64,000 nt of DNA from NCBI RefSeq assembly GCF_052064335.1, contig NZ_JBQHVU010000007.1, forward strand, positions 54,862 to 118,861, written 5' to 3'. The DNA comes from Weimeria sp002480925. Its GTDB lineage: Bacteria; Bacillota; Clostridia; Lachnospirales; Lachnospiraceae. The notes beneath the pieces are model-generated. The model did no database searches and had not been told where the DNA came from. It worked only from the letters and a program-made list of their open reading frames with translations. Shown piece by piece: positions 17,077 through 26,077 of this stretch (within the stretch, counting starts at the first letter, position 1; each line of letters begins with the position of its first letter). A program made the position numbers and the translations under genes.

Positions 17077-18750
17077 ATGGAAAAGCTTAAGAGAAAGCGC
17101 CCGGTATGGGTTATAGGTCATAAGAATCCTGATACGGATTCGATCTGTGCAGCGATAGCCTACGCGAATCTGAAGAATCAGACGGAGGAGGGAGATTTCG
17201 TACCCAAAAAGGCGGGGCCGATAAACGAAGAGACAAGATATGTCCTGAACAAGTTCCATGTAAGCGAGCCTGATACAGTAAGGAGCGTAGGGACCCAGAT
17301 AAAGGACATGGATTACAGAAGAACAGAAGGAGTAAATGAGCATCTGTCGCTTAAGAAGGCCTGGGCCCTTATGAGACAGCTCGATGTAGTCACTCTTCCT
17401 GTGGTAAGGCCTGACGGCAGGCTCCTTGGCGTTATCGTAAATGGCGATATCGCCTATTCTTATATGGACGTATATGATAACAGGGAGTTAGGACGTGCCA
17501 GGACCCAGTACAAGAATATAATAGAGACATTAAACGGCCGTCTGGTCTGCGGCAATCCACACGCCTATTTTAATCATGGCAAGGTCGTCGTAGCATCAGG
17601 AGATGTTGAGACTATAAGGACTGAGGTCGATGGAGATGACCTTGTCATTCTTGGAAATGTCCTTGACAGTCAGAAGGCAGTCCTTGAGGAGATACCTGGC
17701 TGCATGATAGTGACAGGTGTCAAGGAGGTAGATCCTCAGATAGTAAAGACAGCAGAGGCCATAGACTGCGTGCTGATAACGACGGAATATGACAGCTTCA
17801 CCACGGCCAGACTTATAAACCAGAGCATTCCTATTCGTTATTTCATGACAAAGGAAAATCTGATAACCTTCGATGAGACTGATTATCTGGATGAGGTCAC
17901 AAAGGTCATAGGTAAGGTCAGACATCGTGATTTCCCTATACTTGATGCGCATCAGAGATATATAGGTATGTTCTCCAGAAGGAATCTTTTGAATCCCGAG
18001 AAAAAGCGGGTAATCCTTGTCGATCACAACGAAAAGAGTCAGGCAGTGGATGGAATTGCCGAGGCAGATATACTGGAGATAGTCGATCATCATAAGATTG
18101 GATCACTTGAGACCATATCGCCTATCTTTTTCAGGAATATGCCGCTTGGATGCTGCTCTACTATAATCTATCAGATGTATCAGGAAAGAGGAGTAAAGGT
18201 CAATCCTCAGATGGCAGGCCTTATGCTGTCGGCTATACTTTCCGATACATTGATGTTTCGGTCTCCGACATGTACAGATACCGACAGGGCTGCAGCCGCT
18301 GAGCTTGCAAAAATAGCAGGAGTCGATATCAAGCAGCATGCCATGGCTATGTTCGAGGCCGGCAGCAATTTCGCCAGCAAGACTATATCTGAGATCTTCT
18401 ATCAGGATTTCAAGACCTTTTCACAGGGAGATATAGACTTCGGAGTATCACAGATCTCTGCGGTTTCAGACAAGCAGCTTAATGATATCAGGAAAAATCT
18501 GCCTGACTATATGAAGCAGGTTCTTTCGGACCGTAATCTGAACCAGGTATATGTGATGCTTACAAATATCTTAGACCAGTCGTCCAGACTGATCTGTGCC
18601 GGGGAGGGTGCGGATGTTACAGTAAAGGATGCTTTTCCAGGCAGAGAGGCGCTTTCTGATACGGCCGGAAGCTATATTTTCCTTCCGGGAGTAGTATCGA
18701 GAAAGAAGCAGGTCATTCCGGCGCTTATTCAGGCTATGGAAGAGCAGTGA
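17077..18750 (+). CDS. ppaC: Manganese-dependent inorganic pyrophosphatase with CBS/DRTGG regulatory insert
   Basis: A 557-residue family II (DHH) pyrophosphatase. The N-terminal metal motif VIGHKNPDTDSICAAIAYA is at about residues 12-30, with later DHN and DHHKIG metal ligands at about 313 and 335. Between them lie two CBS halves and a DRTGG-like domain (about residues 75-300), which make such enzymes responsive to adenine nucleotides. It hydrolyses pyrophosphate in the cytosol. The first ATG is at 17077, 4 bases after the preceding stop; an in-frame TTG at 17062 would overlap that stop. The two genes are probably one transcript. Confidence 0.92.
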   Translation: MEKLKRKRPVWVIGHKNPDTDSICAAIAYANLKNQTEEGDFVPKKAGPINEETRYVLNKFHVSEPDTVRSVGTQIKDMDYRRTEGVNEHLSLKKAWALMRQLDVVTLPVVRPDGRLLGVIVNGDIAYSYMDVYDNRELGRARTQYKNIIETLNGRLVCGNPHAYFNHGKVVVASGDVETIRTEVDGDDLVILGNVLDSQKAVLEEIPGCMIVTGVKEVDPQIVKTAEAIDCVLITTEYDSFTTARLINQSIPIRYFMTKENLITFDETDYLDEVTKVIGKVRHRDFPILDAHQRYIGMFSRRNLLNPEKKRVILVDHNEKSQAVDGIAEADILEIVDHHKIGSLETISPIFFRNMPLGCCSTIIYQMYQERGVKVNPQMAGLMLSAILSDTLMFRSPTCTDTDRAAAAELAKIAGVDIKQHAMAMFEAGSNFASKTISEIFYQDFKTFSQGDIDFGVSQISAVSDKQLNDIRKNLPDYMKQVLSDRNLNQVYVMLTNILDQSSRLICAGEGADVTVKDAFPGREALSDTAGSYIFLPGVVSRKKQVIPALIQAMEEQ

Positions 18751-18773
18751 TGCAGGAGCATGACGGAGGAGAA

Positions 18774-19400
18774 ATGATCAGCTGGTATAAGGAGTATCAT
18801 ATAGACGATATATGCATACTTATCTGTGAAAAAAATGATCTTACCTCGCAGGAGGTAGAGGAGACAGAGCCGATGATGAAGCCATACAGAAATCGCAGTG
18901 AAAGCTGGGATTACCGGAGCGCCTCGGCTCTTGTATATGCGATCTTTAATATTTATCATATCCCGCTTGAGCTGTACAGGGAGACCGGTGAGGGGAGACC
19001 TTTTTTAGCTGGCGGAAGAGGGGATATTTCTATCAGTCATAGCGGCAATTTCACAGCTCTGGCTTTCACAAGTGATTCATCAAAAAGCATAGGAATAGAT
19101 ATCGAGGAGATAGAGCGGGCCTTTAAAAAGGATGTAAGCAGGCTTGCCGACAGGTTTTTTTCAGAGGAAGAATATCTGGCCGTAAGGAAAAGCCATGCAC
19201 CTATCCTGAAATTTCTCGAGCTCTGGACCAGGAAAGAGGCGCTTATGAAGTCGCTTAGGATCCCCTTATCAAGGCTTCTTAAGGAAGAAAAGACGGTTCT
19301 GTCAGAATGGACGGCCGGGAGACTTGTGGTAAAAAAGCTTTTTGAACAGGACCAATTCAGTGATAAGGTGGTTGGGAGCCTGTGCTATTACGAAATGTAA
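18774..19400 (+). CDS. 4'-phosphopantetheinyl transferase, Sfp family
   Basis: A 208-residue protein with the Sfp signatures: GRGDISISHSGNFTALAF (about residues 79-96), GIDIEEIE with the Mg-binding acids (about 105-112), and FLELWTRKEALMK (about 146-158). It moves the phosphopantetheine arm of CoA onto a carrier protein, possibly AcpP (28907) or a peptide-synthase carrier. GGAGGAG sits directly before the ATG at 18774. Other in-frame starts are GTG 18747 and ATG 18750, which would overlap the pyrophosphatase stop; I favour 18774 weakly. Confidence 0.85.
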   Translation: MISWYKEYHIDDICILICEKNDLTSQEVEETEPMMKPYRNRSESWDYRSASALVYAIFNIYHIPLELYRETGEGRPFLAGGRGDISISHSGNFTALAFTSDSSKSIGIDIEEIERAFKKDVSRLADRFFSEEEYLAVRKSHAPILKFLELWTRKEALMKSLRIPLSRLLKEEKTVLSEWTAGRLVVKKLFEQDQFSDKVVGSLCYYEM

Positions 19401-19474
19401 TCTTTGCCCCAGAAAAGCTGTGTATATGATTGGCTATGGTTTATTATCAGAAACGCTTTTCAGTGGCTTAACTG

Positions 19475-19541
19475 TTTATTACAGCACTCTGTGACCGCAA
19501 GCGGTCATAAGGCCATGACTTGATGAACCTGCTGTAATAAA
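19475..19541. repeat. Perfect 12-bp inverted repeat enclosing a second hairpin
   Basis: TTTATTACAGCA at 19475-19486 and TGCTGTAATAAA at 19530-19541 are exact reverse complements, 43 bases apart. Inside lies a second stem, GTGACCGC/GCGGTCAT at 19491-19507. It is upstream of the ilvN promoter, so it is not in the ilvN leader. It could be a terminator for the 18774 gene (the 3' arm ends AATAAATATT, a poor U-run), a small RNA or a mobile-element scar. Confidence 0.7.
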
Positions 19542-19584
19542 TATTAAAGTTGAATGAAATTCACCGTATACTTGAAAAAAACTC

Positions 19585-19612
19585 TTGACATGAGAAAAAA
19601 GAGTGATAGAAT
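19585..19612 (+). promoter_or_regulatory. Sigma-A promoter of ilvN-ilvC
   Basis: Consensus TTGACA at 19585-19590 and TAGAAT at 19607-19612, 16 bases apart. The leader to the ilvN ATG is only about 20 bases, too short for a T-box or attenuator. Confidence 0.85.
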
Positions 19613-19639
19613 GTAGACATCGAAAGAAAGGAAACTCAG

Positions 19640-20161
19640 ATGCAGAAGGTTTTATCAATTCTGGTTGAGAATACTCCCGGACTGTTAAGCCATGTTTCGG
19701 GACTGTTTTCAAGAAGAGGTTACAATATCGATTCCTTTTCCTCAGGAGTTACTGCTGATCCCAGATATACAAGGATCACTATCGTGACTCACGGAGATGA
19801 TATGATATTGGAGCAGATTGAGAAGCAGGTAGCCAAGCTTTGTGATGTGGTGGATATCAAGACCTTAGAGCCTAAGGATTCAGTCACAAGAGAACTCATG
19901 CTGGTAAAGATATCAGCAAGGGATACTGACAGACAGTCAGTGCTTTCTATCTGTGAGATCTTCCACGGCAAGTGTGTCGATGTGACCAAGGATTCAATGG
20001 TTATCGAGGTCACAGGTAAGGCAGACAAGCTTGACAGCTTCCTCGATATGCTGGAGGATTATGAGATACTGGAGCTGGCCCGTACCGGACTCACGGGACT
20101 CACCCGTGGCACTAAGGACGTGGTCATGCTTGACGAGGATGGTAAGAGGCGCTCCTTGTAG
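19640..20161 (+). CDS. ilvN: Acetolactate synthase small (regulatory) subunit
   Basis: A 173-residue protein with the N-terminal ACT domain motif LSILVENTPGLLSHVSGLF and RRGYNIDSF (residues about 5-35) and the ilvN/H C-terminal domain. The ACT domain carries valine feedback control of acetolactate synthase. The catalytic large subunit (ilvB) is not in this window, so the subunits are encoded apart. GAAAGGAAA precedes the ATG. Cotranscribed with ilvC, 46 bases downstream. Confidence 0.94.
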   Translation: MQKVLSILVENTPGLLSHVSGLFSRRGYNIDSFSSGVTADPRYTRITIVTHGDDMILEQIEKQVAKLCDVVDIKTLEPKDSVTRELMLVKISARDTDRQSVLSICEIFHGKCVDVTKDSMVIEVTGKADKLDSFLDMLEDYEILELARTGLTGLTRGTKDVVMLDEDGKRRSL

Positions 20162-20207
20162 CACCATTCCATATATTTTATCAATCACTTTTAAGGAGGA
20201 CTTTTTT

Positions 20208-21233
20208 ATGTCAGAAGCAAAGATCTTTTACCAGCAGGACTGTGATATGTCATATCTTCAGGGTAAGAAGATTGCTATCATCGGCTATGGCAGCCAGGGA
20301 CATGCTCATGCGTTAAACCTGAAGGATTCAGGATGCGACGTAGTAGTTGGTCTCTATGAGGGTTCCAAGTCAAAGGCAAAGGCCGAGAAGCAGGGACTTA
20401 AGGTCCTTACTACTCCGGAAGCAGCAAAGTGGGCTGACATCATCATGATCCTGACACCGGATGAGAAGCAGGCTGACATGTATAAGCAGGATATCGAGCC
20501 GAACCTTGAAGCAGGAAATATGCTTATGTTCGCTCATGGATTCAACATCCATTACAGCTGTATCGTTCCACCTGCAGATGTAGATGTGGCAATGATAGCT
20601 CCAAAGGCACCAGGACATACAGTAAGGAGTGAGTATCAGGCTGGAAAGGGAACACCTTGCCTTATCGCAGTACAGCAGGATGCAACTGGAAAGGCCTGGG
20701 ACATCGCAAGAGCTTACGGCGCAGGAATCGGTGGAGCTCGTGCAGGACTTCTTGAGACAACCTTCCGTACAGAGACAGAGACAGACCTCTTTGGTGAGCA
20801 GGCAGTTCTTTGTGGCGGCGTTTGCAAGCTGATGCAGACAGGATTCGAGGTTCTCTGCGAGGCAGGTTATGATCCTAGAAACGCATACTTCGAGTGTATC
20901 CACGAGATGAAGCTGATCGTAGATCTGATCTATCAGTCAGGATTCCAGGGCATGAGATACTCTATCTCAAATACAGCTGAGTATGGTGACTATGTATCAG
21001 GACCTCGTATCATCACAGAGGACGTTAAGAAGAACATGAAAGCAGTTCTTTCAGACATTCAGGACGGAACCTTCGCTAAGGACTTCCTTCTTGACATGAG
21101 CCCGGCAGGACGTCAGGTACACTTCAAGATGCTGCGTCAGAAGAACTCAGAGCATCCTTCAGAGAAGATCGGCGAGCAGATCAGAAAGCTTTACAGCTGG
21201 AACGACGGCGAGGACAAGCTGATCAACAACTAA
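20208..21233 (+). CDS. ilvC: Ketol-acid reductoisomerase
   Basis: A 341-residue class I enzyme. The Rossmann motif AIIGYGSQGHAHALNLKDSG is at about residues 21-40. The Mg-binding helical domain includes ETDLFGEQAVLCGG (about 186-199) and the later ECIHEMKLI. It converts acetolactate to dihydroxyisovalerate using NAD(P)H, the second step of valine/isoleucine synthesis. The ATG at 20208 has AAGGAGGA 7 bases upstream, and translation from there matches the family start. Codon use suggests high expression. Confidence 0.97.
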   Translation: MSEAKIFYQQDCDMSYLQGKKIAIIGYGSQGHAHALNLKDSGCDVVVGLYEGSKSKAKAEKQGLKVLTTPEAAKWADIIMILTPDEKQADMYKQDIEPNLEAGNMLMFAHGFNIHYSCIVPPADVDVAMIAPKAPGHTVRSEYQAGKGTPCLIAVQQDATGKAWDIARAYGAGIGGARAGLLETTFRTETETDLFGEQAVLCGGVCKLMQTGFEVLCEAGYDPRNAYFECIHEMKLIVDLIYQSGFQGMRYSISNTAEYGDYVSGPRIITEDVKKNMKAVLSDIQDGTFAKDFLLDMSPAGRQVHFKMLRQKNSEHPSEKIGEQIRKLYSWNDGEDKLINN

Positions 21234-21268
21234 TACGGTTATTTAGGATCGTGATTTTTATTCGCTCC

Positions 21269-21303
21269 GCAGGGCAGCAATGCCTTGCGGGGTGATTTTT
21301 TTA
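21269..21303 (+). terminator. Rho-independent terminator of ilvNC
   Basis: CCGCAGGGCA and TGCCTTGCGG pair (one G-U) around GCAA, followed by GGTGATTTTTTT. Confidence 0.85.
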
Positions 21304-21319
21304 GAGAGGAGAAGGCCAG

Positions 21320-22348
21320 ATGGATAATTTCTCAAAAAAACTGATAATTTTCGTTTTAGTTACTGTGCTTGCTGCCGGACTTGTCATGCAAAGTGGCTGT
21401 GTGGCAGAGGCCGGTAGCCGCTATTATGGAGCCCTTAAGGTCAGTGGAAAGCATCTTTGCGATAAAAATGGCAAGACAGTCCAGCTTCGCGGTGTAAGCA
21501 CTCACGGTATCAATTTCAACAGCGATGACGGACAAATCTCGTTTGGTGATTATGTGAATGATAAGGCATTTAAAACACTTAAGAAATCTTTTCATGCAAA
21601 TGTGGTCCGTATAGCCATGTACAGTGATGAATGGGGCGGCTACTGCGATCGGAATGCCGACAGAAAGAAGCTTCTTGCTACGATAGACAGAGGAGTTAAG
21701 GCGGCAGCAGCCAATGATATGTATGTGATCATCGACTGGCATGTGCTTAATGTACATCCGAATCCGCTCGATCATAAAAAGGCAGCAAAAAGTTTTTTCA
21801 ACAAGGTTTCAAAAAAATATAGTAAATATGCCAACGTGATCTATGAGATCTGTAACGAGCCGAACAGCGGGACATCCTGGAAGGACATAAAGAAGTACGC
21901 ATCGCAAGTGATCCCAGTCATAAGGAAAAATGCGCCCAAGAGCGTTATCATAGTAGGTACTCCTACCTGGTCGCAGGATGTGGACATAGCCGCATCAGAT
22001 CCGCTCAAATATAAAAATGTCCTATATGCCTTCCATTTCTATGCCAATACACACAGAGATGATATGAGAAAAAAGCTGTCTGACGCCTACGATAAGGGCC
22101 TTCCTGTTTTTGTATCAGAGTATGGGACCTGTGATGCCTCAGGAAACGGCGGCTTTAATAAGCAGGAGTCGGATAAATGGATAAAGCTTCTTGACAGGCT
22201 TCATATCAGCTATGTCAACTGGAGTCTCTGCAACAAGAATGAGACAGCCTCTATAATAAAGAGCTCCTGCAAAAAGACCTCTGGCTGGAAGACCTCTGAC
22301 CTTACCCAGTCAGGAAAGTGGCTGAAAAAGACCTTGAACAGCAGATGA
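21320..22348 (+). CDS. Secreted endoglucanase, glycoside hydrolase family 5
   Basis: A 342-residue protein with an N-terminal signal segment (about residues 7-24; Lys-Lys then hydrophobic, followed by QSGC and a possible SPI site near AEAGS). The GH5 barrel shows LRGVSTHG, IIDWHVL, the acid/base Glu in YEICNEPN (about residue 182) and the nucleophile Glu in FVSEYGTCD (about residue 265). It fits a GH5_2-like beta-1,4-glucanase acting on cellulose or mixed glucans outside the cell. No carbohydrate-binding module or dockerin is present. GAGAGGAG precedes the ATG. Confidence 0.9.
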   Translation: MDNFSKKLIIFVLVTVLAAGLVMQSGCVAEAGSRYYGALKVSGKHLCDKNGKTVQLRGVSTHGINFNSDDGQISFGDYVNDKAFKTLKKSFHANVVRIAMYSDEWGGYCDRNADRKKLLATIDRGVKAAAANDMYVIIDWHVLNVHPNPLDHKKAAKSFFNKVSKKYSKYANVIYEICNEPNSGTSWKDIKKYASQVIPVIRKNAPKSVIIVGTPTWSQDVDIAASDPLKYKNVLYAFHFYANTHRDDMRKKLSDAYDKGLPVFVSEYGTCDASGNGGFNKQESDKWIKLLDRLHISYVNWSLCNKNETASIIKSSCKKTSGWKTSDLTQSGKWLKKTLNSR

Positions 22349-22373
22349 GCATAAGCTGGATTTTTTTATGATG

Positions 22374-22385
22374 AATTGTTATAAT
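22374..22385 (+). promoter_or_regulatory. Extended -10 promoter of leuCD
   Basis: TATAAT at 22380-22385 is preceded by TGT, giving an extended -10 (TGNTATAAT). The -35 region is poor. It lies 67 bases before the leuC ATG. Confidence 0.6.
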
Positions 22386-22451
22386 ATGATCTGTTACGTT
22401 AAAACGATAAAAAGATAATATCTGTATCTTTTGGAAAGGAAAAGTATAATT

Positions 22452-23714
22452 ATGGGAATGACTATGACACAGAAGATCCTCGCAAGGCATGCGGGGCTTG
22501 ATTCTGTCAGTGCCGGAGAGCTGATCGAGGCAGATCTGGATCTCGTGCTCGGAAATGATATCACGTCTCCTGTGGCTATTCATCAGATGAAGAAGCTCAA
22601 GAATCAGGAGGTGTTCGACAAGGATAAGATAGCCCTTGTAATGGATCATTTCGTTCCCAATAAGGATATCAAGAGCGCAGAGCATGTAAAGGAGGTAAGG
22701 GAGTTTGCCTGTGAGAAGTGCATCTCCAATTACTATGATGTAGGAGAGATGGGAATAGAGCATGCCCTGCTGCCAGAGAAGGGACTTGTAGTAGCCGGGG
22801 ATGCAGTGATAGGAGCAGACTCCCATACCTGTACCTACGGTGCTCTCGGAGCCTTCTCTACAGGAGTGGGCTCTACCGATATGGCAGCCGGAATGGCAAC
22901 AGGCAAGGCCTGGTTCAAGGTACCATCAGCAATAAAGTTCATCCTGGTAGGAAAGCCGGCTCCATTCATCAGCGGAAAGGATGTGATCCTCCATATCATA
23001 GGGATGATAGGAGTAGACGGAGCCCTTTACCAGTCGATGGAGTTTACCGGAGATGGAGTCGCAGCTCTTTCAATGGATGACAGATTTACAATAGCCAATA
23101 TGGCAATAGAGGCCGGCGGCAAAAACGGTATATTCCCTGTCGATGACAGGACACTTGAGTATATAAAGGAACATTCCGACAGGAAGCCAGTGATCTACGA
23201 CGCAGATCCTGATGCAGAGTATACAAAAGAGTATACTATAGATCTGAGCAAGCTCCGTCCTACAGTTTCCTTCCCTCATCTGCCTGAGAATACAAGGACA
23301 GTGGATGAGGCCGGTGATGTGGAGATAGATCAGGTAGTGATCGGTTCATGTACAAATGGCCGCCTGTCTGACCTTCGGATAGCAGCAGAGATCTTAAAGG
23401 GCAGAAAGGTAAAGAAGGGACTTCGTGTGATAGTTATCCCTGCTACACAGAAGGTATATCTCGATGCAATGGAGGCAGGATATATAAGGACATTTATAGA
23501 GGCAGGAGCAGTCGTTTCAACACCTACCTGCGGTCCATGCCTCGGAGGCTATATGGGGATCTTAGCAAGCGGTGAGAGATGTGTCTCGACAACGAACAGG
23601 AACTTCATCGGAAGGATGGGAGCTACCGATTCGGAAATCTATCTCGCATCTCCGGCAGTTGCGGCAGCAAGCGCTATCACAGGACATATCACGGATCCGG
23701 CAACGATAGCATGA
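22452..23714 (+). CDS. leuC: 3-isopropylmalate dehydratase large subunit
   Basis: A 420-residue aconitase-family protein starting MGMTMTQKILARHAG, the typical clostridial LeuC start. The [4Fe-4S] ligands are in GSCTNGR (about residue 300) and CGPCLGG (about 360 and 363). GADSHTCTYGALGAFSTGVGS is the substrate-site region. It isomerises 2- to 3-isopropylmalate in leucine synthesis, with LeuD. GGAAAGGA lies 12 bases before the ATG. Confidence 0.95.
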   Translation: MGMTMTQKILARHAGLDSVSAGELIEADLDLVLGNDITSPVAIHQMKKLKNQEVFDKDKIALVMDHFVPNKDIKSAEHVKEVREFACEKCISNYYDVGEMGIEHALLPEKGLVVAGDAVIGADSHTCTYGALGAFSTGVGSTDMAAGMATGKAWFKVPSAIKFILVGKPAPFISGKDVILHIIGMIGVDGALYQSMEFTGDGVAALSMDDRFTIANMAIEAGGKNGIFPVDDRTLEYIKEHSDRKPVIYDADPDAEYTKEYTIDLSKLRPTVSFPHLPENTRTVDEAGDVEIDQVVIGSCTNGRLSDLRIAAEILKGRKVKKGLRVIVIPATQKVYLDAMEAGYIRTFIEAGAVVSTPTCGPCLGGYMGILASGERCVSTTNRNFIGRMGATDSEIYLASPAVAAASAITGHITDPATIA

Positions 23715-23739
23715 TCAGGGTGATAAAGAAAGGAAACAT

Positions 23740-24225
23740 ATGAAATCAGCAAAAGGATCAGTTCATAAATTTGGAGACAATATAGATACCGATGTGATCA
23801 TTCCTGCCAGATATCTGAACTCCTCAGACCCATCTGAGCTTGCAAAGCACTGCATGGAGGATATCGACAGGGACTTTGTGAACAAGGTAAAGCCAGGAGA
23901 TATAATAGTAGCAGAAAAGAATTTCGGCTGCGGCTCCTCAAGAGAGCATGCTCCGATCGCAATAAAGGCAGCAGGAGTAAGCTGTGTAATAGCAGAGACA
24001 TTCGCAAGGATATTTTACAGGAATTCTATAAATATAGGACTTCCCATCATAGAGAGCAAGGAAGCCTCAGAGAAGATAAAGGAGGGAGATATAGTATCAG
24101 TCGATTTCGACAGCGGTATCATCACAGATGAGACCACAGGAGAGCAGTTCAAGGGCCAGGCATTCCCTGAGTTCATGCAGAAGCTCATAGATGCCGGCGG
24201 ACTTGTAAACTATATCAATTCATAA
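23740..24225 (+). CDS. leuD: 3-isopropylmalate dehydratase small subunit
   Basis: A 161-residue swivel-domain subunit of the short clostridial/archaeal type. It shows DNIDTDVIIPARYL near the N-terminus and NFGCGSSREHAPIAIKAAG at about residues 62-80. Partner of LeuC, encoded 25 bases upstream with GAAAGGA before the ATG. The 3' end overlaps the convergent DUF4364 gene by 11 bases. No leuA or leuB is in view. Confidence 0.95.
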   Translation: MKSAKGSVHKFGDNIDTDVIIPARYLNSSDPSELAKHCMEDIDRDFVNKVKPGDIIVAEKNFGCGSSREHAPIAIKAAGVSCVIAETFARIFYRNSINIGLPIIESKEASEKIKEGDIVSVDFDSGIITDETTGEQFKGQAFPEFMQKLIDAGGLVNYINS

Positions 24226-24724
24226 GCTCATCCATAATAGCTTCATAGGTCCTGTTGTAACGGACCTTGAAGTTCATGCATATATTCTCGGCCTGCTCCT
24301 TTGTCATCACATGCATGTTGATCTCGAAGAGAGTATGCCGGGATTTTTTGCAGCTTAAATGCACGATGAAGCCTCTGCCCCCTGAAAGGGCATCATAGCG
24401 GGCTCTTATCGTGCTCTTTTTTTCATTTAATTCATTATTTTTCTTGTAGAAATCCTTGTAGTCAGCCTCCATGCCGGGAGTGATCCTGTCATGGAGACCC
24501 TCGAGGGTCTTATGGCCCTTTTCAGTAAGGGTAAAGCTGTCATGGCCGCTGTCATGGACAAGGCCGGCCTTCCTTAGGGTCTCAAGAGCAAGAACGGCCT
24601 TGAAATAATCGCAGTAGTCATAGTTTGTCATAAAGGAGATGATCGTTATACCTCTGACGGGATCGGCAGACTTTGAGATAAGGCCCAGCTCAGCCATCTC
24701 ATAGATCAGGTCGAGCTCAGCCAT
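24215..24724 (-). CDS. DUF4364 family protein
   Basis: A 169-residue protein matching the DUF4364 family of Clostridia. The N-terminal half looks like a winged-helix fold (LDLIYEMAELGLIS, LETLRKAGLV, SFTLTEKGHKTLEGL), so DNA binding is plausible but unproven. No signal or membrane segment. Its ATG overlaps the stop of the malic enzyme gene by one base (TGATG), so the two are translationally coupled on the minus strand. Confidence 0.75.
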   Translation of the reverse strand: MAELDLIYEMAELGLISKSADPVRGITIISFMTNYDYCDYFKAVLALETLRKAGLVHDSGHDSFTLTEKGHKTLEGLHDRITPGMEADYKDFYKKNNELNEKKSTIRARYDALSGGRGFIVHLSCKKSRHTLFEINMHVMTKEQAENICMNFKVRYNRTYEAIMDELMN

Positions 24725-25887
24725 CAGTCCCTGTCTCCGGTGTAATTATCACGGACAGCAGCAGCGACAACGTCTGCAACGTCAGGGTCAAAGGCCTCAG
24801 GCATTATATTGTCGGCGCTTAGCTTGTCATCAGGAACAAGGGAGGCAATGGCCTTTGCGGCAGCAAGCTTCATTTCCTCTGTGATTGCTTTTGCTCCGCA
24901 TTCGAGAGCGCCTTTGAAGATGCCAGGGAAGGCAACTACGTTATTTACCTGGTTAGGGAAATCGCTTCTGCCAGTCCCGACGACAGCAGCACCGCCCTGC
25001 TTTGCCAGGTCAGGCATGATCTCAGGCGTAGGATTAGCCATCGCAAATATGATCGAATCCTTATTCATGGTTTTTACCATATCGGTGGTCACGATTCCAG
25101 GGGCGGATACACCGATAAATACATCGGCGCCAACAAGGGCATCGGCAAGAGAACCCCTCTTTCCGGACAGGTTGGTGACTTCTGTCATCTTCTTCTGCAT
25201 CCAGTTGAGGTCACTGCTGTCCTTTGAGAGGATGCCGGACTTGTCACACATGGTGATGTCCCTGAAGCCATAGGTGAGAAGGAGCCTTGTGATAGCAATT
25301 CCGGCTGAGCCGGCCCCGTTTACCACGATAGAGGTATTCTCCACCTTACGTCCGGTGACCTTTAGGGCATTTATTATAGCGGCAAGAAGGACTATGGCCG
25401 TACCATGCTGGTCATCATGGAAGACAGGTATGTCAAGCTCTGCCTTAAGACGCTCCTCTATCTCGAAGCAGCGCGGAGCAGAGATGTCCTCCAGGTTGAT
25501 ACCGCCGAAGGTAGGAGCGATCGCCTTTACAGCGGCTATTATTTCCTCGGTGTCCTGGGTGGAAAGCACAATAGGAAAAGCATTTACTCCACCGAAGGCC
25601 TTGAAGAGGACGCATTTGCCCTCCATTACAGGTAGAGCAGCCTCAGGACCTATGTTTCCAAGGCCAAGCACAGCGGATCCGTCGGATACGACAGCAATAG
25701 TGTTGCCTTTTATAGTATAGTCGTAGGCAGCCCTTTTATTTTTGGCGATGTAAAGACATGGAGCGGCAACTCCGGGGGTATAGGTGACAGACAGGTCATG
25801 TCTGTCGGTTACCTTCATCCTGGGCTCGGTCGTAATCTTTCCATTCCATTCTCTGTGAAGCTTCATGGCTTCCTCATTGATATCCAT
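24724..25887 (-). CDS. NAD(P)-dependent malic enzyme (short bacterial type)
   Basis: A 387-residue protein beginning MDINEEAMKLHREWNGK. It shows TPGVAAPC, the metal/catalytic region FHDDQHGTAIV (about residues 157-167), the Rossmann motif VNGAGSAGIAI (about 189-199) and FAMANPTPEIMPD. It decarboxylates malate to pyruvate. The start at 25887 is chosen because AAAGGAG lies 7 bases before it; an in-frame ATG 24 codons upstream gives a hydrophobic extension not found in the family. Divergent from rho. Confidence 0.93.
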   Translation of the reverse strand: MDINEEAMKLHREWNGKITTEPRMKVTDRHDLSVTYTPGVAAPCLYIAKNKRAAYDYTIKGNTIAVVSDGSAVLGLGNIGPEAALPVMEGKCVLFKAFGGVNAFPIVLSTQDTEEIIAAVKAIAPTFGGINLEDISAPRCFEIEERLKAELDIPVFHDDQHGTAIVLLAAIINALKVTGRKVENTSIVVNGAGSAGIAITRLLLTYGFRDITMCDKSGILSKDSSDLNWMQKKMTEVTNLSGKRGSLADALVGADVFIGVSAPGIVTTDMVKTMNKDSIIFAMANPTPEIMPDLAKQGGAAVVGTGRSDFPNQVNNVVAFPGIFKGALECGAKAITEEMKLAAAKAIASLVPDDKLSADNIMPEAFDPDVADVVAAAVRDNYTGDRD

Positions 25888-25953
25888 TCTTATCTCCTTT
25901 GCATATGAACAGTCAATAATTCCGCAGATAATAATAGCAGAAAAAAATAAGGC

Positions 25954-25982
25954 TTGCAATCGGACGCATGTTTAGTTATAAT
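25954..25982 (+). promoter_or_regulatory. Sigma-A promoter of rho
   Basis: TTGCAA at 25954-25959 and TATAAT at 25977-25982, 17 bases apart. It leaves a leader of about 90 bases before the rho ATG, in the right place for Rho autoregulation, though no such site was identified. Confidence 0.78.
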
Positions 25983-26077
25983 TCGAATAAGAAACATTTT
26001 TTTAAAGATTTTCCCCATTTTCATGAGAATTCTGATTGATGCTATATCAGCAAGTAATCTTTCGCGAAAGGATATTT

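Noticed and set aside
19401..19639. T-box or attenuator leader for ilvN
   Set aside because: The consensus promoter is only about 20 bases before the start, so the structured region upstream is not in the transcript, and no T-box motif is seen.
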